64,000 nucleotides of DNA from Chrysophaeum taylorii (lineage: Eukaryota; Sar; Pelagophyceae; Pelagomonadales; Pelagomonadaceae): positions 106,908 to 170,907 of the forward strand of contig JAQMWT010000238.1 of the NCBI GenBank assembly GCA_029834535.1. Reading direction: 5' to 3'. Shown in pieces: positions 1-12,232 of this stretch (its first letter is position 1; each line of letters begins with the position of its first letter). Both the position numbers and the translations under genes were made by a program. Below the pieces are notes generated by a model. The model saw only the letters and a program-made list of their open reading frames with translations. It ran no database searches and had not been told where the DNA came from.

Positions 1-1437
1 CCGCCGCCGCCGCCGCCGTCGCCGTCAGAGAAGACTTCGGCTCGAAGAAGAAGAAGAAGAAGAAGAAGAAGAAGAGGAAGCCTCCTGTCGATTCGCGCGG
101 AGGTTTCTATCGACGAAAACGAAAGGCCGCTCGACGACGAAGAAGACCTCGCATTGGTGAGGATTCCGGCCGTCCACGAGGAGTACCCCGAAACGGCGCC
201 CGTCGAAGAGTCCTTGCTGAGCGCGACGGCCAGGGTCTGGGTGTCGTGCGGCGAGGCCCTAGACGCGACCGCGACGCTCGCGGCCCCCGCGTGGGTCTAC
301 TGCGAAGCCCCGGCGCGCGCGTGCCGGGTCGCCGGCACTCCGCGACTCGTCGAGATGGTCATGTACGCCACCGCAAAACCGCCGGCCTCGATGACGGCGC
401 GCGTCACGGCAACAGCGCCCCAGCGCGGCGTCGCTTCGACCTTTCGGCTCCCGTTAAACCTCGTTTGTAGGCTGCTGGTCCCGCCGACTCGCGAAGCCAA
501 ATACAAACTCACGCTCGACACCGATCGCGAGGCCGTATCCCTCGGGCTCCTGTTTGTCGACGCCTGCCGCCGCGCGAACCTCGACCCCGCCGACGCCGCG
601 ACTGCCGTGTCTTTCGAGTTCTGGTTCCGCGCGGAAAACGACAACGCCGCTAAGGCGACCGTCCTCGCGTCAAAGAAAAAGGGGAGTTATCGAGTCCAGG
701 CGACGGCCGTCCCGGCGCTCTGGCTCGTCGCCGACGAGCTCCGGAGACGCGTCGAAAACTACTGGGACGAGGTCCTCGTCTCGTTCAACGACGACCTCCC
801 GCTGACTGACGTTTACGCGGCCGTAGACGCCCACCACTCCGCCCGCGCTAGAGTCCGCGAGGCCGAATCCAGACTCAACGACGCGACCCACGAGCTCCGC
901 GTCCTCGAGAAGCGCATCTTGGTCCGCTTCAAGGACTCGCGCCCGGCGCCCCTCCACCACCTCGACACCCTCCTCGACCAATCCTCCCAGCGCGTCCTCC
1001 AATTGGCGACCAAAGTCCAGAAAGCGCAGGCCGACCGCGACCGGGCCGCCACAATCCTGAGCGCCTCGCTCGGGCTCTTCTTGTTGCTCTGCGACCTCCG
1101 TTTCTCCCTCGATCCCCGCCAGTCGGCCGTCCTCGCCTCCCACTTTAATCCCGACGTCGACGCCTGGAACAACACTGCCCTCGACGACTCTCGCGCCGGA
1201 TGGGAGGAACTCACGGACGCCTCCCTCACCTTCTTCCTCAAGACGGCCCTTTCCACAAAAAAAAACGTCGCTGCCCTCCAAGCGCCCCAGACCCTCGCCT
1301 TTCCCCCGACCACCGACAAGCTAAAAAAGCACATCGCCATGGTCTGTGACCGCCTCGAGCGCGGCGCGAGACCCAAGACCCACCACGACCAGACGCCCCA
1401 TGCAACAACAAAAGAAGATGACCAAAATATCCTATAG
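1..1437 (+). CDS. BBS9: BBS9 (PTHB1), BBSome subunit, 3' part
   Basis: The frame is open from base 1 to the TAG at 1435-1437 (478 codons), so the gene starts upstream of the window. The C-terminal half matches what I know of PTHB1/BBS9: a helical stretch, the block RFKDSRPAPLHHLDTLLD (about 917-980), then a GWEELTDASLTFFLKT block and a final LKKHIAMVCDRLERG block just before a short polar tail. The first codons encode proline and arginine/lysine runs, probably a linker. BBS9 is a core subunit of the BBSome, the coat complex that moves membrane proteins in and out of cilia with IFT, so the organism should build cilia or flagella. No intron is seen in this part. An internal TTG at 154 is not a real start. 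A ciliary NPHP4 gene follows on the same strand. Family assignment is strong; the N-terminal propeller is outside the window. Confidence 0.9.
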   Translation, partial: PPPPPPSPSEKTSARRRRRRRRRRRGSLLSIRAEVSIDENERPLDDEEDLALVRIPAVHEEYPETAPVEESLLSATARVWVSCGEALDATATLAAPAWVYCEAPARACRVAGTPRLVEMVMYATAKPPASMTARVTATAPQRGVASTFRLPLNLVCRLLVPPTREAKYKLTLDTDREAVSLGLLFVDACRRANLDPADAATAVSFEFWFRAENDNAAKATVLASKKKGSYRVQATAVPALWLVADELRRRVENYWDEVLVSFNDDLPLTDVYAAVDAHHSARARVREAESRLNDATHELRVLEKRILVRFKDSRPAPLHHLDTLLDQSSQRVLQLATKVQKAQADRDRAATILSASLGLFLLLCDLRFSLDPRQSAVLASHFNPDVDAWNNTALDDSRAGWEELTDASLTFFLKTALSTKKNVAALQAPQTLAFPPTTDKLKKHIAMVCDRLERGARPKTHHDQTPHATTKEDDQNIL

Positions 1438-1515
1438 GTGTTGTTCCAAAATCCGGGGATCCTTTTATTTTTGAAAAAGCTCCCGTCACCTTTAGGATTT
1501 TTGAAAGGGCGATCG

Positions 1516-3968
1516 ATGGGCGACGACCAAGGCATCGGGAGCAGAGGGACGTCCGAGTCGACCAGAAACACGCAGGCCAACCACGAGCGCATCTTCGGCA
1601 AGTTCTTGGCGTGGGCGGTGGAGCGCGGGCACTACGGCGAGGACTTGTGTACCGACATCGCGGCCATCGACGAGGCCAAAGCGACGGAACGGAGGTTATA
1701 CGTTAGCTGAATGCGAAGTACGTGGTGGATGATTACACTATCGAGCTGGGAAGAAAGAACGCGGGCCAGCGGCTCCGCATTGGCCCCGCGACCAAAATTA
1801 CCTCGGCGTCGTCGTCGCGAACTTCTTCTCCATCAAGTACGAGGCGATCGGCTCGGCGGAGACCTAGCTCTTCTTCACCTGCCTCGACCGCGACTCCAAC
1901 ACGGACTCTGCCATCTGGTGGCGGGGCGTTAGAACGAACGTCCGGCGCGAGATCTTCATCCGCACCATCGACTCCGGCGAGGAGCCAGATCAGTCCCCTG
2001 AGCCAGATCAGTCCCCTTCACCTCTGTCCCTCAGACGTCGAGGAGATCGTCGAGGCCTGCGCCAAGGCCGACACTGCCGAGGCTGCCAGGCGCATGTACA
2101 CGATCACCGTCGCCAACCAGGTTACCGGCCGCAGCGCCGAGGCCGCGACGATCAATGGCGACGGCCTCTCCTGGGACCCCCCGCGCTTGAAGATGTTGTT
2201 CGGCGACATCTGGCAAGTCAAGACGTCGAAGCTCGAGGTGTGCGCCTTGTTCGCCGGCAACGACCAGTACTGCGTCTTCTTCCTGAACTAGGGCGACAAC
2301 TTTGCGCTCTGAACCGCCCCGCTGCATCCGAGGACGACTGCGTCGGCTGGCTACTGCCCGAGCTGAAGGATGTCGACAAGCCAGGCGAGAAGATCGGGAG
2401 CTTCCTCGAGGCCCTTCTGCCTCGTCGTCGTGGTGGTGCCGCTGGCTACGCCGACTTCGCCATCGATACCCTCCCTAAAACGACATCTGCGCCGGTAGCT
2501 TCCGGCCCGGCGCCATCAACTTGCTCGCGTCGAAAATGCCCGAGTGCTTTGTCGCGCGCGTCGTGACGGGCCACGACAATACCAGTCTCAGCGCCCTTTA
2601 CAACTACCTCGACCCCGAGCGAGCCCTCCTCATGCCCGGCGTCGTCGTCATGGCTGGCTACGACGCGCAGCCGTGGACCAATCTCGGGAAAGGCCCCGTC
2701 CCCGCCGACTTCGAGCACCTCTGTGCGCTCGTCGACCGCGCGGACTTAGACCGCATGATTGACAAGCTCTTCTTCATCCACGATATCGTCGGCCCATACC
2801 ATCGAGGCGGTTCCCTTCGGCCAGCGATTGAGGCCGCGTTCGCAAGCATCATCATGTACTATGAGGACCGAGAGCGGCGCGGCGAGATGCGGCGAGTCGG
2901 CAGCAAGCTACGCGCCTGCTAAATTGCCACCTTCGACCACAGAGCCGCGGACCCGGAAGCCGACGCGACATTCCGTGACTGGAGCAAGCCCCTCCGCGGC
3001 AAGTTCCAGCAGTCCGACAACTTGCACCTCACGGCACGGGCGGCCTCGGGCGAGATTTGCAGCAGCCCATCGTCCAGGCCATAACCAGGCTAATGGGCGT
3101 TGTTGGGAGTCAGGAGCGGAAAATCGCCGACCTGCAGGATGCCTTGGCGACGTCGCGCCTGGAGATGGCGAACTTGAAGAACACGGTTTCGAACATATCC
3201 AAGTCAGTGGCGGCGGCGGAGGCGGCGGCGGCGGCGCCGGCAATATCGAGAGCGCATGCGGGCGCGGTGGCAGCGGACTCGCGGCTGGCGTGGATGCTGC
3301 AGGAGACAATGCCGATGCGCCCGTGCTCCCGCTCCGCATCGCCCGGCTTCAAATGTTCGACCGGTGACACCTCGCGCTTTTCTCATGCCCATGCGGGGGC
3401 CATCGACGGCGACAGTCGAGTCGATTGCGGGCGCGAGTACGCCCGAATTCTTCGTGCGCTGCGTGTGGCTTGGTGGCAGCATCCCAGCAAACTTGAAGAG
3501 CCAGGAGAAGTCCCGCGCACAGCAGGTGTTCAGCTGGTTCAATGACATGGCCACGTTAAAAGAAAGGGAGTCGCTGATGCGGACGATGGGCAATGACGAG
3601 GCGACTCGTCGAAGCTGGCTCTGGCGACAAAGCTCGACAGTCTCATCCAGGATCGTTTCGGGAGCGCGTATCGTCGAGACTTGGGCATTGATGTGCCGAC
3701 GCAACTTCTATTTTACGACAAGAAGGGCAAGAAGCGGAAGCGCCAGACCATATGGAGGTTGGCAGCATCTGCGAGCGGTTGGAGCAAAACGCTGAAAACG
3801 AGCTCGAGAGAGCGCGAGCTCAAAGACGCGTTAAATCTCGCGGACTTCCAGGACTTCCGGGCACAGGGCGCGCCGCGTCGCATGCTGGCTGCGCCCGCTC
3901 CAGAGCCGCGGCGCTCCCCTCAGCGTCTTCCCACGTCGGAGTCGAGCCCCTGTCCGAGCCCTTGCTAA
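1516..3968 (+). pseudogene. Decayed tyrosine recombinase, Crypton-like element
   Basis: Several short frames on the same strand read as one broken protein. 1516-1710 has an N-terminal core-binding-like stretch (STRNTQANHERIFGKFLAWA). 1722-2291 continues in other frames. 2479-2922 holds the catalytic C-terminal part: an Arg in GSFRPGAINLLA, then VVTGHDNTS and LYNYLD, matching the R...GH...Y layout of tyrosine recombinases. 3057-3545 looks like a coiled coil and 3681-3968 is a basic tail. Frame changes and stops (for example TAA at 2476-2478) show decay. The layout fits Crypton-type transposons, which encode only a tyrosine recombinase. I saw no terminal repeats, as expected for that class, so the element ends are unknown. 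A DIRS or Ngaro recombinase without its reverse transcriptase is the main alternative. Confidence 0.6.
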
Positions 3969-4095
3969 CCGTAATCGCGCGTTTAGTAAGAGGCGTTGGT
4001 TGCCTTGTCCGCGCACTTGCCCACCCGGTGTGGGCCGCCGAGCACGGGGGACTCGTGGAAATCTGGCGGAGCCCGAGCCCCGCCGCCGGCCGGGA

Positions 4096-4128
4096 GCCAA
4101 AAACCCGGGCTCCGTCCGGGTTTTTGGC
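4096..4128. repeat. 13-bp hairpin
   Basis: Arms GCCAAAAACCCGG (4096-4108) and CCGGGTTTTTGGC (4116-4128) are perfect reverse complements around a 7-base loop. It lies between the Crypton remnant and the NPHP4 start, 45 bp upstream of the ATG. It could be an element end or a structure in the 5' leader. Eukaryotic genes do not use such hairpins as terminators. Confidence 0.75.
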
Positions 4129-4173
4129 CGACCCCCGGGATGATTCATTTTCGGTTGTACGACAACAACCGAA

Positions 4174-6922
4174 ATGGCGGGTCTTCGTCGGACGACCGGG
4201 TTGACGAAGCGCAAGGTAAAGAGCGAGCGGCGGCGACGGCGATGGCAGGCGTTTTCGCGGCGGCGGCGGCGGGTCGCGGTCGAGGAGGGGCCGCACATCG
4301 CGACGCGGCTGATCCCTGTGTGCCTGAGGTTGCGGCGGAGTGAGGGCTGGTCCGCGCCTCCCGGCGTGAAGAAGCACATGATCTGCGTGTCGCTGAGCTT
4401 CTTCGACTGCGCGAGCCGGCGGTTCTTCGGCGGAACCTGGGTGAGCCGCATGGTCGAGCCAAAGGCGGAATTCGAGGAGTTGGCGTACTGGTGCACTCGG
4501 GTCGACGACCCGGCGTGCGTGCTGGTGGTGGAGCTCGTCGCCTGCGAGGTGGTCGAGGGGCGGTGCGCCGCGCAGTACGGGTGCGGCTGGACAATCCTCC
4601 GGTTATTTGGGGAGGGCAGCGACACGCGCGTCGACGCGGCGACGGACGACGAAAATACGAAAAAATTTATCGCGTGCGACGTTTTCGACGGAACTCCCCG
4701 ACGCCTCGCGACGGCCGCCGAGGCCTTGGGGGTGACGAGGTCGTTGCCAATGCCCTCGGCCCGGGAGCTCGCGGCCGCCGCCGGGAGCTCGCCCGCGTGT
4801 TCGATAGAGTATCGGCTGCGGCGGCACGACGAGCTAAGCCGCGTCGCTCATCTCCTCGCGGAAGACGAGGTCGTCGGGGCTAACGAAATGGTGCCCGGCC
4901 TCGCGACCGGCGTGCTCGGGCGGGTTGAGAGGCCCCCCAAGCTCGCGGCCTCGGTGGTCCTGGAGATCCGCGAGCTGCGCGTCAAGGTGCGCGACCGCGC
5001 GCGCCTCGAGCAGACGCTCGCGCGATACGCGGGATCCAAGATCGTCGCGCGGCGCGTCGCGGTCGGCCTCCACAACGGCCGCGCCCTCACGCTCCGGGAT
5101 CGGGCGGACGCCGTGGACGGCTGGAAGCGCATGGACTTGACGCGCGCCGATGGCGACGTGATGGCGATTTCTGAAGACGCGACGACAGAGCTTCCGGGTT
5201 TCGCTCGTCACCGGCTCGTCGCGCTCGTGGTCGCCCTCGAGTACGAGCTCGAGAGTGCGAAGAAGCGCGTCTTTCTCGGGGCCCAGGCCTACGTGCCCTT
5301 CGACGGCCGACGACTCAGGTTGCGGACGGGCAGGGATTTGAATTACGTCGAGCTAGAGTTAGAGCATCCTCGCGAAGATCTCGCCGCGGACGCTCTCGTC
5401 TTCCCGCCCCGCGACGCCGCGGGCGACGGCGACTTCGAGGGTCTCGAGGGAAAAAACAATTTGGGGCACAACACTCTCGTCGGCCTCCAGCTCCGGGCGC
5501 GCGATGGCGCCCGAAATCTCGACGACGAGACCCCCGACCGCGACTCGGACGACTCTTCTTCGGGCGACGACGAGTCTCCGTATCTCGACGACAATCTCGA
5601 GCCCGCCCCCAGCGAGGACAGCAGCGCCGTGGTGGATCCTTATCCAAGGAGACCGAGGCATCAATCTTCGACGACGAGGAGGAGGAGGGGTCAGCACAAT
5701 ATTCCCGCGGATGATGACGACTCGACGTCCACCTCGACGCCGCCGCCGCCCGAGCGGATCTCTCCTCCTCCTCCTCGTCGAGAAACAACAGAGACGATGA
5801 TGAGAGCCGGTCTCGGGAGCATCCGCCGCGAGACGGAGGAGAGGCTCTGGCCATCCCGGAGCTCGCTCCTCGCCCGCACGCTCGAGGCACCGATTCACCG
5901 CGCCGAGGGAGGCGGGGTCGTCGCGCCGAGATGCGACGACAACAACAACAACAACAAGGTTGTCGTCGTGGTCAAGAATACCGCGACGCCGTTGTCGCGG
6001 GCCGACCGCGCGAGGCTGTCGCGGCAGGGCGTCGCCAACGTCGACGAGACCCCGCACCCACAAAGCTACGATCTCAGTCTCGAGGCGACGGACCCCCTCG
6101 GACGCCACGAAATCACGATTCAGTTCGCGGCCCTTCGAAAGACGAGCGACGACGCACAGTTCCCGAGGTCCGTGTACTTCACCTACCAATTCTACACCCA
6201 CCCCCCCACGCGCACCGAGCGTCTCCGGGTGTTAAGGGGCGACGAATTGGTTGCACCGCTCGTCCGGTCTCGCGACGAGCCCGGCCTCGCGCTCAAGTAT
6301 GTCGTCGACACGACCAACGCTCGGCCCAACGAGGCCGAGCATTTGTTCGAGTACCTCGCTAAGAAGACCCTGCGCGTCGACGTCTGGGACGCCGAGAGCC
6401 GCCTCGGCCTCGGCCAGCTCAAAGTGCCCCTCGACGGACTCCTGCGCCAGCGAGCTCCGGTAGCCAAGGCCGCCCACGAGTATCCCGTCCTCCCGATCGA
6501 GGCTTCGGTGGACCAGCACCTCATCGACGGCGGATTGCGGACCGACCGCCTTGACTACCTCTACGTTCAGGTCGTCATGTGCAACTACGGCGAGCGCGGG
6601 CAGCGACGAGACGAAAAGGAGACCACCACGGTACAGGACGGCAAAGGAGACTACTCCGCGGACGACGACGACGACGACGACGACGACGTGTCCGGCTGGC
6701 GGAACAAGAGCCTCGACGCCGCCGAGCGCAGCAAGGCGATGTTGACGGCGCTCCAGGGCCGCGATAGCCACGGCCGACCACGGAACGACGCCGAAGCCCT
6801 GGGCGCCTTGGCCAAGGCACGCCAGCCCAAGCACCGCGTGAGGGCCAAGCCTCTGACGACGGCGTGCGAGACGTCGTCGACGCTGCTCGCGGCGTCGCGG
6901 AGGCCTGCCGTTTCCACTCCCG

Positions 6923-6953
<31 letters not shown>

Positions 6954-9900
6954 GGAGACGGCGGTGACGTACGACGAGGTGCAGCAGCTGGTCCGGCGGT
7001 TCCGCGACGAGCACGGGCGCGTCAAGTACAAGGGGCCACTCCTGGCGCTCCTGGAGGCGCCCGACGCGCGGGCGGTCGAAAGGCGGCTGATGCGCGTGGT
7101 GAAGCGCGCCGAGGAAAGCGGGACGCCACTCGAGCGCGTGTTCGGGTCGTTCGACACGAACCGCGACGGGACCGTGTCGCTCGCGGAGCTCGAGGAGGCG
7201 TTGCGGGGGCTCGGGTGCCCCGCCGGCGCGGCGGCCGGGCTGCTGCGGCGGTTCGACGCCGACGGCGACGGCCGCATCTCGCTAAAGGAGTTCGTGGCGC
7301 GCGTGAAGAGGGGGGAGCGGCAAAAGTCTTCTTCTTCCTCGCCGTCGTTGACGGCGTTCGAGGCACGCGTCAAGGCGATGCTCCTCAAGGCGGAGGAGCT
7401 CGGGGCGTCCGTGGTCGACGCGTTCCGGCAGTTCGACGCGGACGACGACGGGACGTTGACGGAGGCCGAGGTCGGCGCGGCCTTCCGGTCGCTCGACCAG
7501 AGGCTGTCGGCGTCGGAAGTGCGAAAACTCTTCAGGCACCTCGACAAGGACGGGAGCGGCGGCATCGAGGTCTCGGAGTTGCTCGCGTTCGCGGGCCGCG
7601 ACGCGACGGACCACCTCGAGATGAAGCTCCGGGTGCTCCTCCAAGCCGCGGAGCGCAAGGGGATCGCCGTGGCCGACGTGTTCGCGGCGTGGGATGCCGA
7701 CGGCTCGGGAACGCTCAGTCGCGTCGAGCTCGAGAGGGGACTCAAAGCGCTCTCTTCCACCAAAGGAGGAGGAGACCGCGAGAGCTTCGAGGCGTTGCTG
7801 AACCGGCTCGACGCCGACCGGTCGGGCGAGATCCAAGTCGAGGAGCTCTACGCGTTTGCAAAACTGGACTACGCTGCGTTTGTCGAGGCGCGGCTCCGGC
7901 AAATTCTGGTCGTCGCCGCGCGCGACTACGACGTGTCTCTGGACGCGGTTTTTCGCGAATGGGACTCGGACGGCTCGGGGACAATTTCGGCCGAAGAACT
8001 CGAGCGGGGATTGTTGTCGCTCAGGCCGTGGGGGCGCCTCGACGAGCGCGAGGTCGAGACGCTCCTCCGGCGCATCCACGTCACGACGCTCCGGGAATTC
8101 GTGGAATTCGCCGGCGGCGATTACTCGGCCCTCGTCGCCGAGCGGCTGCGGCGCGTGCTCGCGCGGGCCGAAACGAAGGGTACCTCTCTGGACGCGGCCT
8201 TCGCGCAGTGGGATGCCGACGACTCGGGGGAAATTTCGCGCTCGGAACTCGTGCAGGGCCTGCGCGCGCTCGGCTTCGACGACATTCTAGAAGAAGAAGA
8301 AGACGACGGCGGCGGCGTGATCGCCGAGAGGTACGCGCTCGGCGACCTCTACGCCTTCATGGGCCGCGACCCCGTGGTGGTGTTGGAAGCCAAGCTGCGG
8401 CGCGTGATCCACACCTCGGGGATCTCGGCGAGCGAGGCCTTCAAGCACTTCGACAAGAACGGCGACGGCGCGATCGCCGAGCCCGAGCTCGCCGCCGGGC
8501 TTCGAGAACTTCCCGGTTTCGACGGCGTCTCGGACGCCGAGGCCCGCAGCCTGGCGAGCTTGTTTGGAAAGGAGACCATCTCCGTGCAAGACTTCGAGAG
8601 GCAGGTCGGCACCAAGGCGACGGCCGACGCCGAGGCCGCCGCGCTCTCGTCGTTGAGGGAAGCGATGACGAGAGGAGGAGCCAAAAAAAAATTCGCGACG
8701 TTTCGGGGACTCGCGCGAGCGGTGAAACGGAGGTGTCCCGAGAATCTCGACGGCCTTACCCAGGTGTTCCGCGACGTGGGTGCCGAGCCGCCCGGGGACG
8801 AGGCAACCCTCGGGATTCTTAAGCTTCGATTCGAGAACTCGCCGAAAGCGTTTCTCGCGTTCTGCGAACGCGCCGGCGTCGCGACACCAAAGGAGATTGC
8901 CCAGTCGCGCGGCGAGCCCCAGCTCGAAGCGCCGTCGACTCCAGCGAGCGCCGCCCTCGCGCTCGACAAGCTACGGGGACTCGACGCCGACGCCTTCCGG
9001 GTTCTCGACGTCGACGGCAGCGGCGCGTTGAGCGCCGACGAGTTGCGCGAGGGGCTCGGCCTCACCAAGGCCGACGCCCGGCGCGTCGTCGAGGCCCTCG
9101 ACACCGATGGCAACGGCGCCGTCGACCTCGACGAGTTGCTGCGCTTCTCTTCGCCTCCTGACGATCCCTCTGAGAAAGTCGCCGCGAAGATTCGCCAAGT
9201 CCTCCGCCGAAAATTCTCCAATTCTTCTTCCTTTCGGGACTACTTAAATCAGCAGCACCGCGACGTCAATCTCGCGGCAGCCCTCGATGTTGCCACCGGC
9301 TTATTCCGCCACGTCTCGCGCGTCGACGTGGAAAAAGTGTTGCCCAGCACGCGAGAGGCCCTTTTCGATTTCCTCGACGGTAATAAATCATCATCATCAT
9401 CGATACGCCGCCTCGACGCGACCAAAGAGAAGCTCCGCGCGATCCTGCTCCGCGCCGAGGAGATGGGCACCTCGCTCGAGGAATGCTTCGGGACGCTCGA
9501 CGAAAACAAAGACGGCACCATCGCGGTGCCCGAATTGCGCCGCGGTCTCGAGCGTCTCGGCCTCGACTTCGACCAAGTTCGCGACCTCTGCGCTAGTTTT
9601 GACGGCCCCATCGATCTCCGCGAGTTCCTGCGCTTCGTGCGCGGCGAAGAAGAAGAAGACGAAGAAGAAGAAGAAGAAAAGGACGAGGAGCTAGTGCTGC
9701 CGCAGTACGAGTTCTCGCTCGACCCCGACGCGCGAGTCGTCGAGAAGAAGGTTCGACGAGCGGCGCGCCAACTCCAGGCTAGAGGCGTCGACGTGCGCGC
9801 GCTGCTCGCGCAATACGACCCCCAAGACGACGGCGCGATAGCGAGATCCGACTTCGTCCACGTCCTCATGCAGCTCGGCCTCTCGCTTCTCGAGGTCCAG

Positions 9901-11568
9901 CCCAAGATTCTTCTTGGAGACGAATGCTCGACGGTGCGAAGACGACAACTCGCGCAGCTCGCGAGGGTCAGGCGCGGTGGTGCCGCCGCGGCGCCGAGAC
10001 CTCTCGTCGCGCCTCCCCTCGATTACGGCAACAACAACAACGACGACGAACTGGCTCTGGTCAAGTGGTACCGCGAGGGCGCGAAACGCGACATGGTCAA
10101 GTCGATGCTGAGGAAGGCGATGGTTACGACGGTCACGATTCACCCGAGTTTCGGCGAGACTGCGTGGTTCGAGCACGCGGTCACGAATCCGCTCGACCAC
10201 GCCGAGCGCGTGCTCATCGAGATCGAGACCGACGTCGTCCTGAGTCAAGGCACGCTACGGGTTATCACGTCCTCCGAAGAGTGGGCCCGCTTGCGCCGAC
10301 TAAGATCCCCCGCGTGCGGCGACGTCGGCCGAAAAAATATCGAGCCAGACATGATCGACGCGACGGGCGAGGTGCCCAACATCATGCTCATGCCCGCGGA
10401 GACCGTTCGCGTGCCCTTCGCATTCCTGCTCCTCGAGCCACCCACGCCCGACGCGAGGTTCGGCCGCGACGACAAACCCTTCGGATCCGCGACCGCGCGC
10501 TTCGTTTCCGCCGCGGGCTTCGCGGTGTCCGTGCTTCGCGTCGAGACTCGCGTCCATCCGTGCGTCGTCGACCGCACGCTCCGGTTCTACCAGCCCGAGG
10601 GCGAGATCCTCAAGAGAGCTATAAGGGTTGCCGCGCCCCCCAGAGCAGCGCGACGCCGCCACCACCACCGCCGCGGAATGCTCGAGGCGGCGATCGGGCC
10701 GCAAATCATCGACGAAGAAGAAAACGGCGACGACCTGTTCGTGCACTGCGTCGCGCGAGGCGACACGACCGACGTCTCCGTCACGTGGCGCGCTCTGGAT
10801 CACGGCGGCGGCCACGAGGTGCTCGTAAAGTGCGACGGCGTCGCGCGCTTTCCCGCCGTCGGCGAGTTTTACGTTTTGTTGTTTCGAGACAGGTTCTGCG
10901 CGCGGCTCGCCGAGCTCTGGCACTGCGTCGTTCACTCTCGCTTGCGCGCCGACGCCAACGGCCTCGCCGGCCAGTCGATGGGCGTCGACCTCGTCGTCAA
11001 CGGCGACGCGGCACCGCGCACCGTCCGGGCGTACTGCGGCGACGCGACGGGCGGACCTCTCGAGGCTTTCACGACCTTCGACCCGCCGACCCATTTCCGC
11101 CTCGTGCCGCGCGCTCACAACAAGTTCGCCGTCCATTACCGCCCGACTATTCCGGGATCTGCCAAACTCCACGTCCACCTCGTCGACGTCGACACCAGAG
11201 ACCTCGTCGCCGCCTGGCTCCTGACGGCCGTCGCCGCCTCGCCCGCCATCACGAAAACCTACGACGTCGAGCTCCCCCTCGACAGACCCGCCACCAAGCG
11301 CATCCCCTACCGCAACCCCTGGAATAAACCCAAGGCCCTCGCGCTCGTCTCGTCCGACCCTGCCCTCGTCCGACCCCGCGTCCATCCCGCCGTCCACATT
11401 CCGCCCAACGGCCTCGAATACCTCCGCCTCTACTTCGCCCCCATCACCCGCCCGGGCCTCGTCCAGGCCTTCCTCTACCTCAACGACGCACAAACTGACC
11501 AGTCGGAGGCCGTCTTCCTCCTCCGCCTCCTCGCCTCCTCGAGGCAACAACAACCGTGCGATGCCTAG
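4174..11568 (+). CDS. NPHP4: Nephrocystin-4 with inserted EF-hand array
   Basis: Intronless frame of 2,464 codons; ATG 4174 follows an in-frame TGA at 4141. The N-terminus matches nephrocystin-4: LSFFDCASRRFFGGTW (about residues 73-88), GCGWTILRLFG, then RVAVGLHNG. A second conserved block lies near residues 630-790 (YFTYQFYTHPP, LRVDVWDAESRLG). The C-terminus from about residue 1960 also matches (VTIHPSFGETAWFEHAV, LHVHLVDVDTRDLVAAWLL, final FLYLNDAQTDQSEAVF). Between these blocks, after Asp and Gln runs (about 830 and 918), sit twelve canonical EF-hand loops and one near-canonical loop, from DTNRDGTVSLAE (about 993) to DPQDDGAIARSD (about 1882), with decayed ones between. Human NPHP4 is about 1,426 residues, so the insert accounts for the extra length. 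NPHP4 works at the ciliary transition zone with NPHP1 and RPGRIP1L. Calcium binding by this version is inferred from the loops. Confidence 0.93.
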
Positions 11569-12232
11569 TCAGTCTCCCCTGTGATTTCCTAGTCAATCAA
11601 TTCCAATCAATCAATCGTCGGCGTGAACACACTTGCGCTGCGTAGAATGCGCCACCTGCAGTTGGGGAGACGAAAATATACTTTAATTGGGAAATACATG
11701 TCGTCTGGCGCAGCATAGATCGATCTACGACCACAGCCTCTTCTGAGGCTGCTTCGAAACTTCTTATTGTTGCCTGCGACATCGCCGCCGCCGCCGCCGC
11801 CGCCTTGAGATGCTAAAAGGTGGTCAACCTCCTTTTTTCTTCCCAGAACGCCCTGGACCGGCGAACCTCTGGCCCGGAAGCGAAGCGAGCTAGGAGTCAG
11901 ACAGTCGATCAAAATCATTTTTCGCCCGATTGGTCGAGGGTGCCGCCGGGCGCGCACTGCTGCACGATACCTTCGTCGTGCGAGCATGGGCTATTTTTGT
12001 CGGTCACTTGAGTACGCACACGCGAAAATCCCTCGACCATGTCATAAAATATTCCACTTGTCGTTCAATGTCGGCCATTTACACCTTTCTTAATATATTG
12101 GCGCCGGGGCCCTCATCGTCGTCTGACTTCTTCGGATGATGATGATCTCTTCGAAGAGATAGATAGATACCTTCGACTTTGTAAAGTGTTATTATTATTG
12201 CCACCACCGCCATGGTCTTTAAATGTCGACTG
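11569..12232. other. Intergenic region between convergent genes
   Basis: 660 bp shared as 3' flank by NPHP4 (+) and the AAAP transporter (-). It holds a (GCC)n run near 11781-11806 and a short GATA run near 12160. I see no convincing coding frame. Confidence 0.6.

Noticed and set aside
4096-4128. Rho-independent terminator
   Set aside because: The window is eukaryotic and the hairpin is not at the end of a transcribed gene.
6864-8822. 652-codon plus-strand frame inside the NPHP4 gene
   Set aside because: It is a +2 frame shadow of the EF-hand region, Arg/Gly-rich with no domain, while the NPHP4 frame has clear homology.
9924-11327. 467-codon plus-strand frame over the NPHP4 C-terminus
   Set aside because: Arg-rich shadow of the conserved NPHP4 C-terminal frame.
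10300-11553. 417-codon minus-strand frame
   Set aside because: Antisense shadow created by GC-rich codons of NPHP4.
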